Source: Hahella ganghwensis DSM 17046
Lineage (GTDB): Bacteria > Pseudomonadota > Gammaproteobacteria > Pseudomonadales > Oleiphilaceae
DNA length: 64,000 nt
Reading direction: 5' to 3'
Assembly: GCF_000376785.1 (NCBI RefSeq)
Contig: NZ_AQXX01000116.1
Coordinates: 1-64,000 of the forward strand
This document shows positions 9,015 to 17,656 of the stretch, piece by piece (the first letter of the stretch is position 1; every line of letters starts with the position of its first letter). Both the position numbers and the translations under genes were made by a program. The notes beneath the pieces were generated by a model. It was not told where the DNA came from and did no database searches. It worked only from the letters and a program-made list of their open reading frames with translations.

Positions 9015-11924
9015 ATGCGCAAAGCACATAAGTATGTTGGATTTCTTCTGGGCACCATGGCGTCGATCCTGATGCTCACCGCATGTAGCAGCCTCACAAC
9101 TACGATGGAAGTGATGGATACCTCAACCTCAGACACTATAATCAAAAGCCCCAGCGATAGCAGAGAATACCGCGCGATTACTCTGGACAACGGGCTGCAG
9201 GCAATGCTGATCTCAGATCCCGAGACAGACAAAGCAGCAGCCGCTTTGGATGTGGACGTCGGTAGCGGCGATGACCCCAAAGGTCGGGAAGGTCTCGCTC
9301 ACTTCCTGGAACACATGTTGTTCTTGGGCACAGAAAAATATCCTGAGCCCGATGAATATCAGTCATTCATCAATCGCAATGGAGGCAATCACAACGCCTT
9401 CACGGCCTTTGAACACACCAATTACTTTTTTGATGTGGACGCTGACTACCTTGAACCAGCACTGGATCGGTTCAGCCAGCAATTTGTCGCTCCCCTGTTT
9501 TCAGAAGAATACGTGGATAGGGAGAAAAACGCAGTCCATTCCGAGTATACGTCTAAGATCATGGATGACGGCCGCCGCTTCTTCGCGGTTGTGAAACAAG
9601 CCGTCAATCAGGACCATCCCATGGCCAAATTCGCCGTCGGCAACCTGGACACACTGGCCGATCGTGAAGGCAGCGCAGTCAAAGACGATCTGCTCAAGTT
9701 CTATGAAGAACATTATTCCTCTGATCATATGAAACTTGTCGTGTATGGCAAAGATGATCTGGATACTCTGGAATCAACGGTCCGCGCCAAATTCAGCGCC
9801 ATCAAAAAGCGGGACGTGAAAGAAGAAAGCCCCCGTCCTCCAGTATTTTCCAATGAGGAAGGCCCGAAACTGGTCTCCATTAAGCCGGTCAAAGAGAAAC
9901 GGGCATTATCAATGCTGTTCTCCATGCCTCCTACAGAACCCTACTATCATGCCAAGCCGGTTTATTACCTGACCAACCTGATCGGTCACGAGGGCGAAGG
10001 CAGTCTACTGTCCTGGCTGAAATCCAGACAACTGGCAGAAGGCTTATCCGCAGGTCTGTTCACCAGTGAAGATGACGGATCTGTTCTGAGCGTATCCGTT
10101 TCCCTTACCGAAAAGGGTCGCCAACAATACCTGGATATCATCCGCGACACCCTGACTTACATCGAACAGATGAAGCAGGAAGGAATCGATCAGTGGCGCT
10201 TTGACGAACAAGCCAAAATGCTGGATATCAGCTTCCGCTTCCAGGATAAATCCGCCCCCATTCACTATGTCAGCAGCCTGGCCAGCCGCCTTCAGGACTT
10301 TGAGGCGCATGAGGTTCTCAAGGCCCCATACTCAATGGACGATTTTGATCCAAAGGTTATCAAAAACTTTGCCGATTACCTGACTGCCGACAACATGCTG
10401 GCAATCATGGTGGCTCCGAATGTAGAAACTGATCGTACCGAACCCTGGTACAACGTTCCCTTCTCGATCAAGCCTCTCTCGCAAGAAGATGTTCAATATA
10501 TCAGCACCCGCAACCCAGATGCTGACATCCAAATGCCGACGGCCAACGATTTCATTCCCACCAATCTGGAACTCCAGACCGGTGCAGGCATGGAATCACC
10601 TGAACTGCTGGCCAGCTATGAAGGCTACGATGCCTGGTATGCCAAAGACATTTCCTTCGGTTCGCCAAAATCAAGCTTTTACCTGAGTGTCCGCTCCCCT
10701 ATGGCAAACGTCAGTGCCAAAGACCTGGTACTCACAGAGATGTATGTCACCCTGGCTAAGGATGCGCTGTCAGAGTTCAGTTATCCCGCCTATCTGGCAG
10801 GGTTGGACTTTAAACTTTACCGCCATTTGAGGGGCATCACCCTGAGAATTGATGGCTTCAGTGAAAAACAACCTGTATTGCTGGAGCGTATCCTTGCCAC
10901 TCTGCAAAACCTGGAGATCAAACCAGAACGGTTTGCCCAGTTTAAGCGGGACCTGCAGAGGGAACTACGCAACACAAGCAAAGACAAGCCATTTGAAAGG
11001 CTTGCCAGCGAAGCCAGAAGCAAGTTACTGCAACCTTACTGGACAGAAGAAGAACAACTGGCAGCATTGAACAATATTGACCAGGAACAGCTATCCCAGT
11101 TTATCCCCACTTTCTGGAACGCCTTCAATCTGGTGACCCTGGCACACGGCAATATTTCTTCTGAGCAGGCTCTTGAAGCCTCCGAAGTGATCAGAACCAA
11201 ACTTCTGCAGAATGCCAATATTGTGGACGTTGAAAAAAGTCAGGTGATTGATATTCAGCGCCCAGATTGGTTCGAGGCAGTACCGACTCAACACCAGGAT
11301 ACTGCCTACCTGTACTATCTTCAAGGACCTTCCAAGTCATACCAGGACAGAGCGTCTTTTGGCCTCTTGTCTCAGATTATCGGACCTCTGTACTACAACG
11401 AAATCCGCACCCAGGCACAGATGGGATATGTGGTTTTCGCAACCCCGTATACCCTGCTGGATGTTCCGGCACTGGCGTTTATTGTCCAGTCACCCTCCCA
11501 CTCTGCCGAGCAGATTCACGATGCGACCAACAACTTTATCAACCGTTTTGCAGACATTCTGAATCAGTTGCCAGAGGCAGAGTTTGAAAAACACAAGGAA
11601 GCACTGGTTACCCGTTTATCCGAATCCGACAAGACACTTGAACAAAGATCGGATCGCTACTGGACCGAGATCGATGTGAAAAACTTCCAGTTTGATACCC
11701 GGGAGCAGATTGCCTCACTGGTTCAGGGGATGGATAAAGAAACACTCCTCGCCTACTATCGACAACATTTTATTGAAAACAGGCAGGCAATGCTTTTGAC
11801 CACTGTGCCAGCAGACAGTGGCGATACGAAGGCGGTGCCACTGGTATCCAGGGAAAACCTGCAGATCATTGAAAGCCGCCAACAGTGGCTGAACTCCAAT
11901 GATCTGTTTCCGGCAGGAAATTAG
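9015..11924 (+). CDS. M16 family zinc protease (pitrilysin/insulinase-like) lipoprotein
   Basis: 969-residue member of the inverzincin clan. The N-terminus is a lipoprotein signal ending in LTACSS, so it should be anchored to a membrane facing the periplasm. The inverted zinc motif HFLEH is at residues 96-100 and the third ligand glutamate lies in AVHSEYTSKI about 77 residues later, the normal distance. The full length covers four M16 domains, as in E. coli protease III and insulin-degrading enzyme, which degrade short peptides inside a closed chamber. The lipid anchor instead of a cleaved signal is a small difference from E. coli Ptr. No operon partner; the next gene is convergent. Confidence 0.92.
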   Translation: MRKAHKYVGFLLGTMASILMLTACSSLTTTMEVMDTSTSDTIIKSPSDSREYRAITLDNGLQAMLISDPETDKAAAALDVDVGSGDDPKGREGLAHFLEHMLFLGTEKYPEPDEYQSFINRNGGNHNAFTAFEHTNYFFDVDADYLEPALDRFSQQFVAPLFSEEYVDREKNAVHSEYTSKIMDDGRRFFAVVKQAVNQDHPMAKFAVGNLDTLADREGSAVKDDLLKFYEEHYSSDHMKLVVYGKDDLDTLESTVRAKFSAIKKRDVKEESPRPPVFSNEEGPKLVSIKPVKEKRALSMLFSMPPTEPYYHAKPVYYLTNLIGHEGEGSLLSWLKSRQLAEGLSAGLFTSEDDGSVLSVSVSLTEKGRQQYLDIIRDTLTYIEQMKQEGIDQWRFDEQAKMLDISFRFQDKSAPIHYVSSLASRLQDFEAHEVLKAPYSMDDFDPKVIKNFADYLTADNMLAIMVAPNVETDRTEPWYNVPFSIKPLSQEDVQYISTRNPDADIQMPTANDFIPTNLELQTGAGMESPELLASYEGYDAWYAKDISFGSPKSSFYLSVRSPMANVSAKDLVLTEMYVTLAKDALSEFSYPAYLAGLDFKLYRHLRGITLRIDGFSEKQPVLLERILATLQNLEIKPERFAQFKRDLQRELRNTSKDKPFERLASEARSKLLQPYWTEEEQLAALNNIDQEQLSQFIPTFWNAFNLVTLAHGNISSEQALEASEVIRTKLLQNANIVDVEKSQVIDIQRPDWFEAVPTQHQDTAYLYYLQGPSKSYQDRASFGLLSQIIGPLYYNEIRTQAQMGYVVFATPYTLLDVPALAFIVQSPSHSAEQIHDATNNFINRFADILNQLPEAEFEKHKEALVTRLSESDKTLEQRSDRYWTEIDVKNFQFDTREQIASLVQGMDKETLLAYYRQHFIENRQAMLLTTVPADSGDTKAVPLVSRENLQIIESRQQWLNSNDLFPAGN

Positions 11925-11988
11925 TTCTGAGGAACTGCCAACTCCGACAGGCTGGTAAGTCCCATAGGGCTAGTCAGAGTCAGGAAGA

Positions 11989-13446
11989 CTACAAGTCCAT
12001 CGGAAAAATTGATTCTCCATATAGCTGAAGATCCTGAAGGATCGCCAACTCTCCGGCGGTCCTTTCAGGCTCTGAAGCTAAAGCCTGCAAACGATTAAAA
12101 TATTCTTCAAACGTCAGCATACCGGTTCCAGCTTGATTCAGGCGCTGATATCGATAACGCTCCCACCGCTCCATTTCCTCTTCCATCATGGTATCCGGAT
12201 AGTTGCGTGCCCGGTAACGGAACAGCATTTCGGGAATGCGAGCATCCTGGAAGGGCAAATCCAGTTCTGCCAGAACTTCCGGAGGCTGCTGACGAATAAA
12301 ATCCATCTTCTCTTTATCACTGGAACTGAAAAAACCTCCGCTATACAGCATCAAATCCGGGTCGCGGGTCTCGGAGCTCGGCTGCTCACCGAATACTTCA
12401 GTCACTTTTGCTCCAATACCTGAAACACTGCGAATCCACTCCAGGTGCTGACGCAATTGGTCGCCATCCAGTTGGAACTCACGCAACCGCTCCGGGTCAG
12501 CCGTTTTCAGAATTTTACTTTCTACCAGAATCGGACATTTATTGAGATGAACCACTTTCAGAGGAATGCGGGAAGCACCAGGCGGCAGGTCATCATTGGA
12601 AACAAAAATCCGCGCACGAATTTCATCGACGGACAGGTTCACCCAGGCCCGAGGGTCTTCTCGCAAGTCATAAACGATCACCCCATTAGGATTGGTGGGG
12701 TGCATGGCCAGAGGGACGACCATGGCACAACATCCCAGTCTGGCGGGGAATTTCGATGACACATGGAATATGGGCTTCATATTGTCCACATCCACCATCG
12801 CCCCTAATGCCCTCTTGCCACGATTCCGGAATACGTAATCAAATAGACGGGGTTGTTTTTCCTTGATGAGCTTGGCCATCGCAATTGTGGCATAAACATC
12901 CGACATGGCATCGTGCGCCGCCTCATGAGCAATACCGTTGGCGGCGGTCAGCTCTTCCAGACGAAAGCTGGGAAAGCCCTCCTCGTTCATGGGCCATTGA
13001 ATACCTTCCGGTCTCAACGCATAGGCCAGACGCACCATATCGATCACATCCCAGCGGGAGTTACCGTTCTGCCATTCCCGGGCATATGGATCGTAAAAGT
13101 TACGATACAGAGTCTGACGGGTGACTTCATCGTCAAAGCGGATGTTGTTATACCCCGCCACACAGGTTCCCGGGCGGGACATCTGTTCGTGTATCCTGGC
13201 GATGAACTCAGCTTCCGACAGCCCTTCAGACAAAGCCTTCTGCGGCGTGATCCCGGTAATCAGACAAGCCTCCGGATGCGGAAGCACATCATCTGCCGGG
13301 CGACAATAAATCACCAGGGGTTCTTCAATGATATTCAGGTCCATATCCGTTCGAATACCGGCAAACTGCGCCGGTCTGTCACGCATAGGATCTGCTCCCC
13401 AGGTTTCGTAATCATGCCAATAAAAGGTTTCAGCCAAAACAACCAT
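11989..13446 (-). CDS. sbcB: Exodeoxyribonuclease I
   Basis: Degrades single-stranded DNA from 3' to 5' and takes part in recombination and mismatch repair. 485 residues, matching the E. coli enzyme. The DnaQ-like domain begins with FYWHDYETWGADP (metal-binding D and E) and continues with GYNNIRFDDEV and AAHDAMSDVYATIAMAKL, which hold the other DEDDh residues. The SH3-like and C-terminal regions follow. The ATG at 13446 has no strong ribosome site. It is convergent with the M16 protease gene and marks the left border of the accessory stretch. Confidence 0.95.
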   Translation of the reverse strand: MVVLAETFYWHDYETWGADPMRDRPAQFAGIRTDMDLNIIEEPLVIYCRPADDVLPHPEACLITGITPQKALSEGLSEAEFIARIHEQMSRPGTCVAGYNNIRFDDEVTRQTLYRNFYDPYAREWQNGNSRWDVIDMVRLAYALRPEGIQWPMNEEGFPSFRLEELTAANGIAHEAAHDAMSDVYATIAMAKLIKEKQPRLFDYVFRNRGKRALGAMVDVDNMKPIFHVSSKFPARLGCCAMVVPLAMHPTNPNGVIVYDLREDPRAWVNLSVDEIRARIFVSNDDLPPGASRIPLKVVHLNKCPILVESKILKTADPERLREFQLDGDQLRQHLEWIRSVSGIGAKVTEVFGEQPSSETRDPDLMLYSGGFFSSSDKEKMDFIRQQPPEVLAELDLPFQDARIPEMLFRYRARNYPDTMMEEEMERWERYRYQRLNQAGTGMLTFEEYFNRLQALASEPERTAGELAILQDLQLYGESIFPMDL

Positions 13447-13608
13447 CCGTTACATTCAAATTCAATCTGTGTACCAAACAGCGGATGCTAACACAGACGG
13501 GGAAAGTATCCAGACCAACCTTGCTGTATGATGCAAATTTGCCACTCGGAACAGATAAGCCCAGTGATAAATACTCCGTGGAAATATTGATAATTAAGAG
13601 AACCAATT

Positions 13609-14055
13609 GTGAAAGGTGTGATATTTTGTGGGTTACAAGCCAGTGGTAAATCAACTTTTTACCAGGCCAATTTTTCAAAGACCCATATTCGTCTCAGCAT
13701 GGATATGCTCAAGACAAGGCATAGAGAAAAAATTCTATTACAGGCTTGTTTATTGGCCAAACAACCTGTTGTTATCGACAATACCAATCCAACTCAATCT
13801 GATCGCTGCCGATATATTGAAGAGTTCAAAAAGCATCACTTCGAAATCGTCGGTTATTACTTTTCATCAAAATTGGACGAATGTCTTCAATACAATAAAA
13901 GCCGTCAAGGCAAAGAATGTATTCCTGAAGCAGGAATAAGAGGCACATACAACAAATTAGAGCTTCCCGCTCTCTCAGAAGGGTTTGACGCTCTCTATTA
14001 TGTCACTAGAAATAACGGAAGCTTTACCGTAGAAGAATGGCAGTATGAAATTTAA
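13609..14055 (+). CDS. Polynucleotide 5'-kinase-like P-loop protein
   Basis: 148 residues starting at a GTG. The P-loop GLQASGKST is at residues 8-16, an aspartate in LSMDMLK (D32) sits where the general base of Pnkp kinases lies, and VVIDNTNPTQ (residues 54-63) matches the lid-side motif of human PNKP and phage T4 Pnkp kinase domains. The best guess is transfer of phosphate from ATP to a 5'-OH polynucleotide end, with no phosphatase domain attached. Its last 11 bases overlap the start of the Thg1-like gene, so the two are translated together. A/T-richer than its neighbours, suggesting transfer. It could instead phosphorylate a small molecule. Confidence 0.8.
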   Translation: MKGVIFCGLQASGKSTFYQANFSKTHIRLSMDMLKTRHREKILLQACLLAKQPVVIDNTNPTQSDRCRYIEEFKKHHFEIVGYYFSSKLDECLQYNKSRQGKECIPEAGIRGTYNKLELPALSEGFDALYYVTRNNGSFTVEEWQYEI

Positions 14056-14809
14056 CGAACTGGACAAAAAGTTAAGAGTTTACGAAACAGCACATGATCA
14101 CTGCGTGCTACCAGAAATCTACATCGTGGCACGAATTGATGGGCGGTGCTTTACGAAATTAACCAAAGAGAAGCATCAATTTGAATCACCCTACGATGTA
14201 AACTTCCGCGATATGATGGTTGAGACCGTTAAACACCTTATGCAATGCGGTTTCAAAGTACTCTATGGGTACACACAAAGCGACGAAATTTCGCTTCTGC
14301 TAGACCCAAGAGAAAACACCTTTGAAAGAAAAGAGCGCAAGATCAATTCCATTCTCGCCGGAGAGGCCAGCGCTAAATTCAGTCTTTTACTTAGCGACAT
14401 CGGTGCGTTTGATAGCCGGATATGCCAACTACCAAACAAGAAGCTGGTGATCGACTACTTTCGCTGGAGAAATGAGGATGCTCACAGAAATGCGCTTAAC
14501 GCCCACTGTTACTGGAGTCTGAGAAAAGAGGGACACTCTCCGGATGAAGCAGCTATAGCTCTGCAGAAAAAATCTGTTGCCGAAAAAAATGAACTCTTAT
14601 TTCAGAAGGGTATTAACTTCAATGATTTGCCTAATTGGCAGAAGCGAGGCGTTGGCGTGTACTGGGAGTCTTACGAAAAGGACGCTTTGAATCCAATTAG
14701 CGGCGAGCGAGTTACAGCAACACGGAACCGCCTAAAAGCAGACATGGAGTTGCCAATGAGAGAGCAATATAGCGACTTTGTCTCTGACTTAGTGCCGGAT
14801 TTTGTGTAG
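14045..14809 (+). CDS. Thg1-like protein (3'-5' RNA polymerase / tRNA(His) guanylyltransferase family)
   Basis: 254 residues. The two-metal catalytic site of the Thg1 family is visible: ARIDGRCFTKL (D32) and YTQSDEISLLL (D80, E81). DYFRWRNEDAHRNALNAHCYW further on corresponds to the family region that contacts the triphosphate and tRNA. Eukaryotic Thg1 adds G-1 to tRNA(His); bacterial Thg1-like proteins add templated nucleotides in the 3'-5' direction to repair shortened tRNA 5' ends. Bacterial tRNA(His) has an encoded G-1, so a repair role is more likely here. The gene overlaps a 5'-kinase-like gene and ends at a strong terminator, so the two form a closed two-gene unit. Confidence 0.9.
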   Translation: MKFNELDKKLRVYETAHDHCVLPEIYIVARIDGRCFTKLTKEKHQFESPYDVNFRDMMVETVKHLMQCGFKVLYGYTQSDEISLLLDPRENTFERKERKINSILAGEASAKFSLLLSDIGAFDSRICQLPNKKLVIDYFRWRNEDAHRNALNAHCYWSLRKEGHSPDEAAIALQKKSVAEKNELLFQKGINFNDLPNWQKRGVGVYWESYEKDALNPISGERVTATRNRLKADMELPMREQYSDFVSDLVPDFV

Positions 14810-14818
14810 AGCCTTTCA

Positions 14819-14845
14819 AAAGGAGGGCAAACCATGCCCTCCTTT
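14819..14845 (+). terminator. Terminator after the kinase/Thg1 pair
   Basis: AAAGGAGGGCA and TGCCCTCCTTT form an 11-bp stem with a 5-base loop, ten bases past the stop codon. It also lies just beyond the end of the convergent lipoprotein gene at 14862 and may serve both, the A/T ends providing weak U-tracts. Confidence 0.85.
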
Positions 14846-14861
14846 CACTATCTAGTCGTCC

Positions 14862-15221
14862 TTAAGGCTCTGGAAACGGGTCCAATGGCTCGAGATAGCT
14901 GCCTTCCGTCAAATACAAGCGCTCGCCATCCCAGAACTGGTAGTGATCATGATTATCAGGCGAGAACTCGAGAGCACCAACCAGCTTGAGCCGCCCCTGA
15001 TACCAAACCTCTAACAGCTCGGAATCCTCATAAACCGTTCCCTGATACAGGTTATCGTTGGGATTGGCATCATCCTGGACATCCACAAATGCCCCACCGT
15101 CGGCTCCACCAAGCCACCAGCTGCCTTCTGGGCCTTCTCTGGGCGGCTCTACAGGAGTCTCTGACACTTCCACAGAGCAGGCGGATATCATTAGAACAAA
15201 TAAAAGGATTAGAATTCTCAT
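14862..15221 (-). CDS. Small lipoprotein, possible immunity partner
   Basis: 119 residues with a lipoprotein signal ending in LMISACSVE, so the mature protein is acylated and periplasmic or outer-membrane facing. The mature part is acidic, rich in W, Y, G and D, with no family I recognise. Its ATG comes two bases after the end of the upstream papain-like gene and has no separate ribosome site, so translation is probably coupled. A periplasmic lipoprotein tied to a signal-less peptidoglycan-hydrolase-like protein is the arrangement of type VI effector/immunity pairs; that role is inference. Confidence 0.75.
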   Translation of the reverse strand: MRILILLFVLMISACSVEVSETPVEPPREGPEGSWWLGGADGGAFVDVQDDANPNDNLYQGTVYEDSELLEVWYQGRLKLVGALEFSPDNHDHYQFWDGERLYLTEGSYLEPLDPFPEP

Positions 15222-15223
15222 AA

Positions 15224-15904
15224 TTAAGCTACCGCAGGTTGACTTGTCACATGGCTTGCAAAGGACGCCGGACCATCTTCCACTTCCAGACGATGAGCCG
15301 CCTTGGAATAATCAAGGGCAGGAAAATCACTACGTAATTCCTCAATATAGGAATTTGGTCGTGGGTCGATCATGAACGGCGTATCCACACCGGCGGCATC
15401 CAGCACACCTTTCATAAAGTGTACACAACTGTTGGTAAATAGGCCGTATGGAGCTCGATTTGGATTAGCGTTTTCCTTTACACGATTTCCAGCGTAATCC
15501 AGCATTGCCTGATACTGACCGGATACTTCAATATAAGCTCCCAAGATTCGTCCGTTTTGTCCAGCCTTGGCCGAAATCTGGCTGAGTGTATAGCTCAGAC
15601 TTGCCTTGGTAGGATGGCCTCCTGCACCGATAATAACATCTTTGATTGGACGGCGACGAGTCGCTCCCAGGCTACCGCCATAACGTCCATATTCATAGTA
15701 TTTGGTTGTTCCCCTCGCCCCGTTTATAAATAGAATCCCGGCATGTCCAAGCTCAGGTACTTTGTTTTTGGATTCGGCCGTTTCAAAATGGTCCGGGAGA
15801 ATATCAATGCCTGGAAGCAGATCAGGGATTTTGATTTTCTGTTTGGGAATATTGACCGCAATAAGGTAATCAGGAAATACAATGGGAATGACTATATCAG
15901 GCAT
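15224..15904 (-). CDS. Permuted papain-like (LRAT/NlpC-P60-type) hydrolase, possible secreted effector
   Basis: 226 residues, no Sec signal. GHAGILFI places a histidine at H54 and TNSCVHFMKG a cysteine at C160; histidine before cysteine, with an N-x-C-x-H-F box, is the order found in circularly permuted papain folds (LRAT, YaeF/YiiX groups), and TKYYEYGRY between them fits the same fold. Such enzymes cut amide or ester bonds in peptidoglycan or lipids. It is preceded by a good ribosome site (GAAAGGATCGAAG) and followed immediately by a lipoprotein gene. No VgrG, PAAR or other type VI gene is in the window, so the effector role rests on architecture only. Confidence 0.7.
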   Translation of the reverse strand: MPDIVIPIVFPDYLIAVNIPKQKIKIPDLLPGIDILPDHFETAESKNKVPELGHAGILFINGARGTTKYYEYGRYGGSLGATRRRPIKDVIIGAGGHPTKASLSYTLSQISAKAGQNGRILGAYIEVSGQYQAMLDYAGNRVKENANPNRAPYGLFTNSCVHFMKGVLDAAGVDTPFMIDPRPNSYIEELRSDFPALDYSKAAHRLEVEDGPASFASHVTSQPAVA

Positions 15905-15976
15905 CTTCGATCCTTTCGATTGTCGTTACTTACATGTACGCAGCACATTGCCTCTGGCAGAGTTTCTAGCTGCAAA

Positions 15977-16005
15977 TCATTAGTAAGCGTCATCTAACTT
16001 GACAA
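15977..16005 (-). promoter_or_regulatory. Putative promoter of the papain-like gene
   Basis: On the minus strand TTGTCA (16000-16005) is followed after exactly 17 bases by TAATGA (15977-15982), a near-consensus sigma-70 arrangement, about 75 bases before the start codon at 15904. Confidence 0.5.
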
Positions 16006-16089
16006 CCCTTCACTTATTTAAAAAATGAATCCACTAGAGAATCTTCAACAGACAAACAGCCTGTTCTGTTTGCCTGTATTTATTTAAAG

Positions 16090-16116
16090 GGGCAATCCTA
16101 GGTGCCTCTCTGCAAT
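16090..16116 (-). terminator. Weak terminator-like hairpin after the 16205-17515 gene
   Basis: GAGGCA and TGCCCC (minus-strand reading, with one G-U pair) enclose CCTAGGAT and are followed by TTTAAAT. It lies in the roughly 300-base gap 15905-16204, which otherwise holds only the promoter of the gene at 15904. Confidence 0.35.
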
Positions 16117-16204
16117 TAGGTTCGCCTCAGTAATGACCAACCCATGCACTGTGAGCTTCTATGAAGCTCGACACAGTATTCAGACCAGTGAGAGCTGCGC
16201 CCGT

Positions 16205-17515
16205 CTACTCCCTTAGTACAGGCGCCGCCACCGGACACAGTTCCGTCCAACTCTCATCAAAATCGCGACAGCCACCACTCCCAAACTGCTCCCCTAGAAG
16301 TCCTTCAAACCAGTCAACATCACTTAAATCGATGCGGCCATTGTAAATGCTCACATAGTGATTACTGCGGTAGTTGAGCAGAAGGCCTTTTCGACGGGGA
16401 ATGTTGTTCTCGGTGCCTTCATCATAACCACTAACATCATCGGCGAGTTGAATGCCTTCGTTATTCAGTAGTGATGTCAGTGTATCGTCCACTTCGAGTC
16501 TATACGGCTGTGTTGCCAGTTTGAAAGTGTAGCTTCCTGGTTTTTTATCGCTGTAGGTCACCCAAAAGTGCCGTGTTGAACGCTTTGCCAGACTTTCAAT
16601 TTCTACAGCGGTATTACCCTTATGATTTAAAACCACCGGGTTACCCAAGCGCTGATCTTCACCATTAAGAACCTGTAGATAGGATTTCAACGGATGACGG
16701 GGCCCACCTACCGACCAGGCAAACACATAGCGGGAATTGGAAAGGGCTAGTATCCTGGATTCCAGATCAGCCTGTGCGTGATTTCCGATTCTGAATTCCC
16801 GATCTGTTTTCGGATATCCCGACTGACGAAAACGCCGACCATAGAACTGATTCTTTGCCTGAAAGGTGACAACAAAGTCCCCATCATCGAAGGCTGCCAC
16901 ACGAACGTCGTTCTTCAGTTTCCCCCGCCCTTGCCCACTATGGCCCGTGCTGACTTCAATGACATCACCTATTCTGAGCAAACTGGGACTGTATAGCTGG
17001 GCATAGACATTCGAGCGCTCCGGATGGCTGTCTTCCAGATTCTGAACATGCTCAGACCAAGCCACCACAACATTCCCATCTGGTAACGAAGCACTCCATA
17101 CATCGCCAATGGCATCAGACTCTTCAGCAACCGTCGGCGTCAGATAAACGGTCAGCCCCAGTAGTGTGCCGTCAGCATTGTATAGCTGGCCGTAACCCCC
17201 GCTCCCATTTTCGCTAAGCTTATTGTGAACAATCAAAAACTGTCCGTGGGGCATGGCAAGAATCTGGCTGGGCTCTATTCCAAAGACGGAATCGTTGATT
17301 TGAATTGGCGAATATTCCCGGCCGAGATTATCGATCATCCATCCGCCAACATGGCCGTTATACCAGGCGACAGCGTATTTCCCTTCATCAGACAGAACCC
17401 CGGCAGCAAAGGTGGCCGAAGTACCTTCTTCAAAAGGAAACAGCTCCGCACGGGCTGAAAAAGAAGTGGTAAAAAGAATAAAACTGAAAGCGAAAAAGAG
17501 TCCCTTATTCATCAT
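16205..17515 (-). CDS. Secreted repeat (beta-propeller-like) protein of unknown function
   Basis: 436 residues with a clear Sec signal (NKGLFFAFSFILFTTSFSARA). The mature part repeats a pattern of about 50-60 residues with a core like VVAWSEHVQ, FVVTFQAKNQ, YVFAWSVGG and YAVAWYNGH, each followed by a segment such as YAQLYSPSLLRIGD; this suggests a beta-propeller. The C-terminus has two cysteines close to each other (GGCRDFDESWTELCPV), likely a disulphide. The start at 17515 is preceded by AAGGA eight bases away; an earlier ATG at 17524 overlaps that site. I do not recognise a named family. The region just upstream carries one copy of an 80-bp repeat. Confidence 0.75.
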   Translation of the reverse strand: MMNKGLFFAFSFILFTTSFSARAELFPFEEGTSATFAAGVLSDEGKYAVAWYNGHVGGWMIDNLGREYSPIQINDSVFGIEPSQILAMPHGQFLIVHNKLSENGSGGYGQLYNADGTLLGLTVYLTPTVAEESDAIGDVWSASLPDGNVVVAWSEHVQNLEDSHPERSNVYAQLYSPSLLRIGDVIEVSTGHSGQGRGKLKNDVRVAAFDDGDFVVTFQAKNQFYGRRFRQSGYPKTDREFRIGNHAQADLESRILALSNSRYVFAWSVGGPRHPLKSYLQVLNGEDQRLGNPVVLNHKGNTAVEIESLAKRSTRHFWVTYSDKKPGSYTFKLATQPYRLEVDDTLTSLLNNEGIQLADDVSGYDEGTENNIPRRKGLLLNYRSNHYVSIYNGRIDLSDVDWFEGLLGEQFGSGGCRDFDESWTELCPVAAPVLRE

Positions 17516-17549
17516 CCGATCCATCCTTGGTGTTTGAGGAATTTATAGT

Positions 17550-17629
17550 CTATTGCTATTTTTCTGAGAGGTCGAGCCGTGCTTAAGAATGAAAAATGAT
17601 CACATGCTTTCTTCTGGGAAGATCGGGAA
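17550..17629. repeat. 80-bp direct repeat, copy A
   Basis: Begins CTATTGCTAT and ends TTCTGGGAAGATCGGGA. It is about 90% identical by eye to 18614-18693 in the same orientation (a few substitutions and one inserted T). This copy lies 35 bases before the start codon at 17515, so it would cover the promoter or leader of the secreted protein gene. Confidence 0.85.
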
Positions 17630-17656
17630 TTACAGGTTTCTCAAGAGAGAGCTCAC

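Noticed and set aside
15224-15904. Calling the papain-like protein a confirmed type VI effector
   Set aside because: No VgrG, PAAR, Hcp or Tss gene lies in the window; only the pairing and fold point that way.
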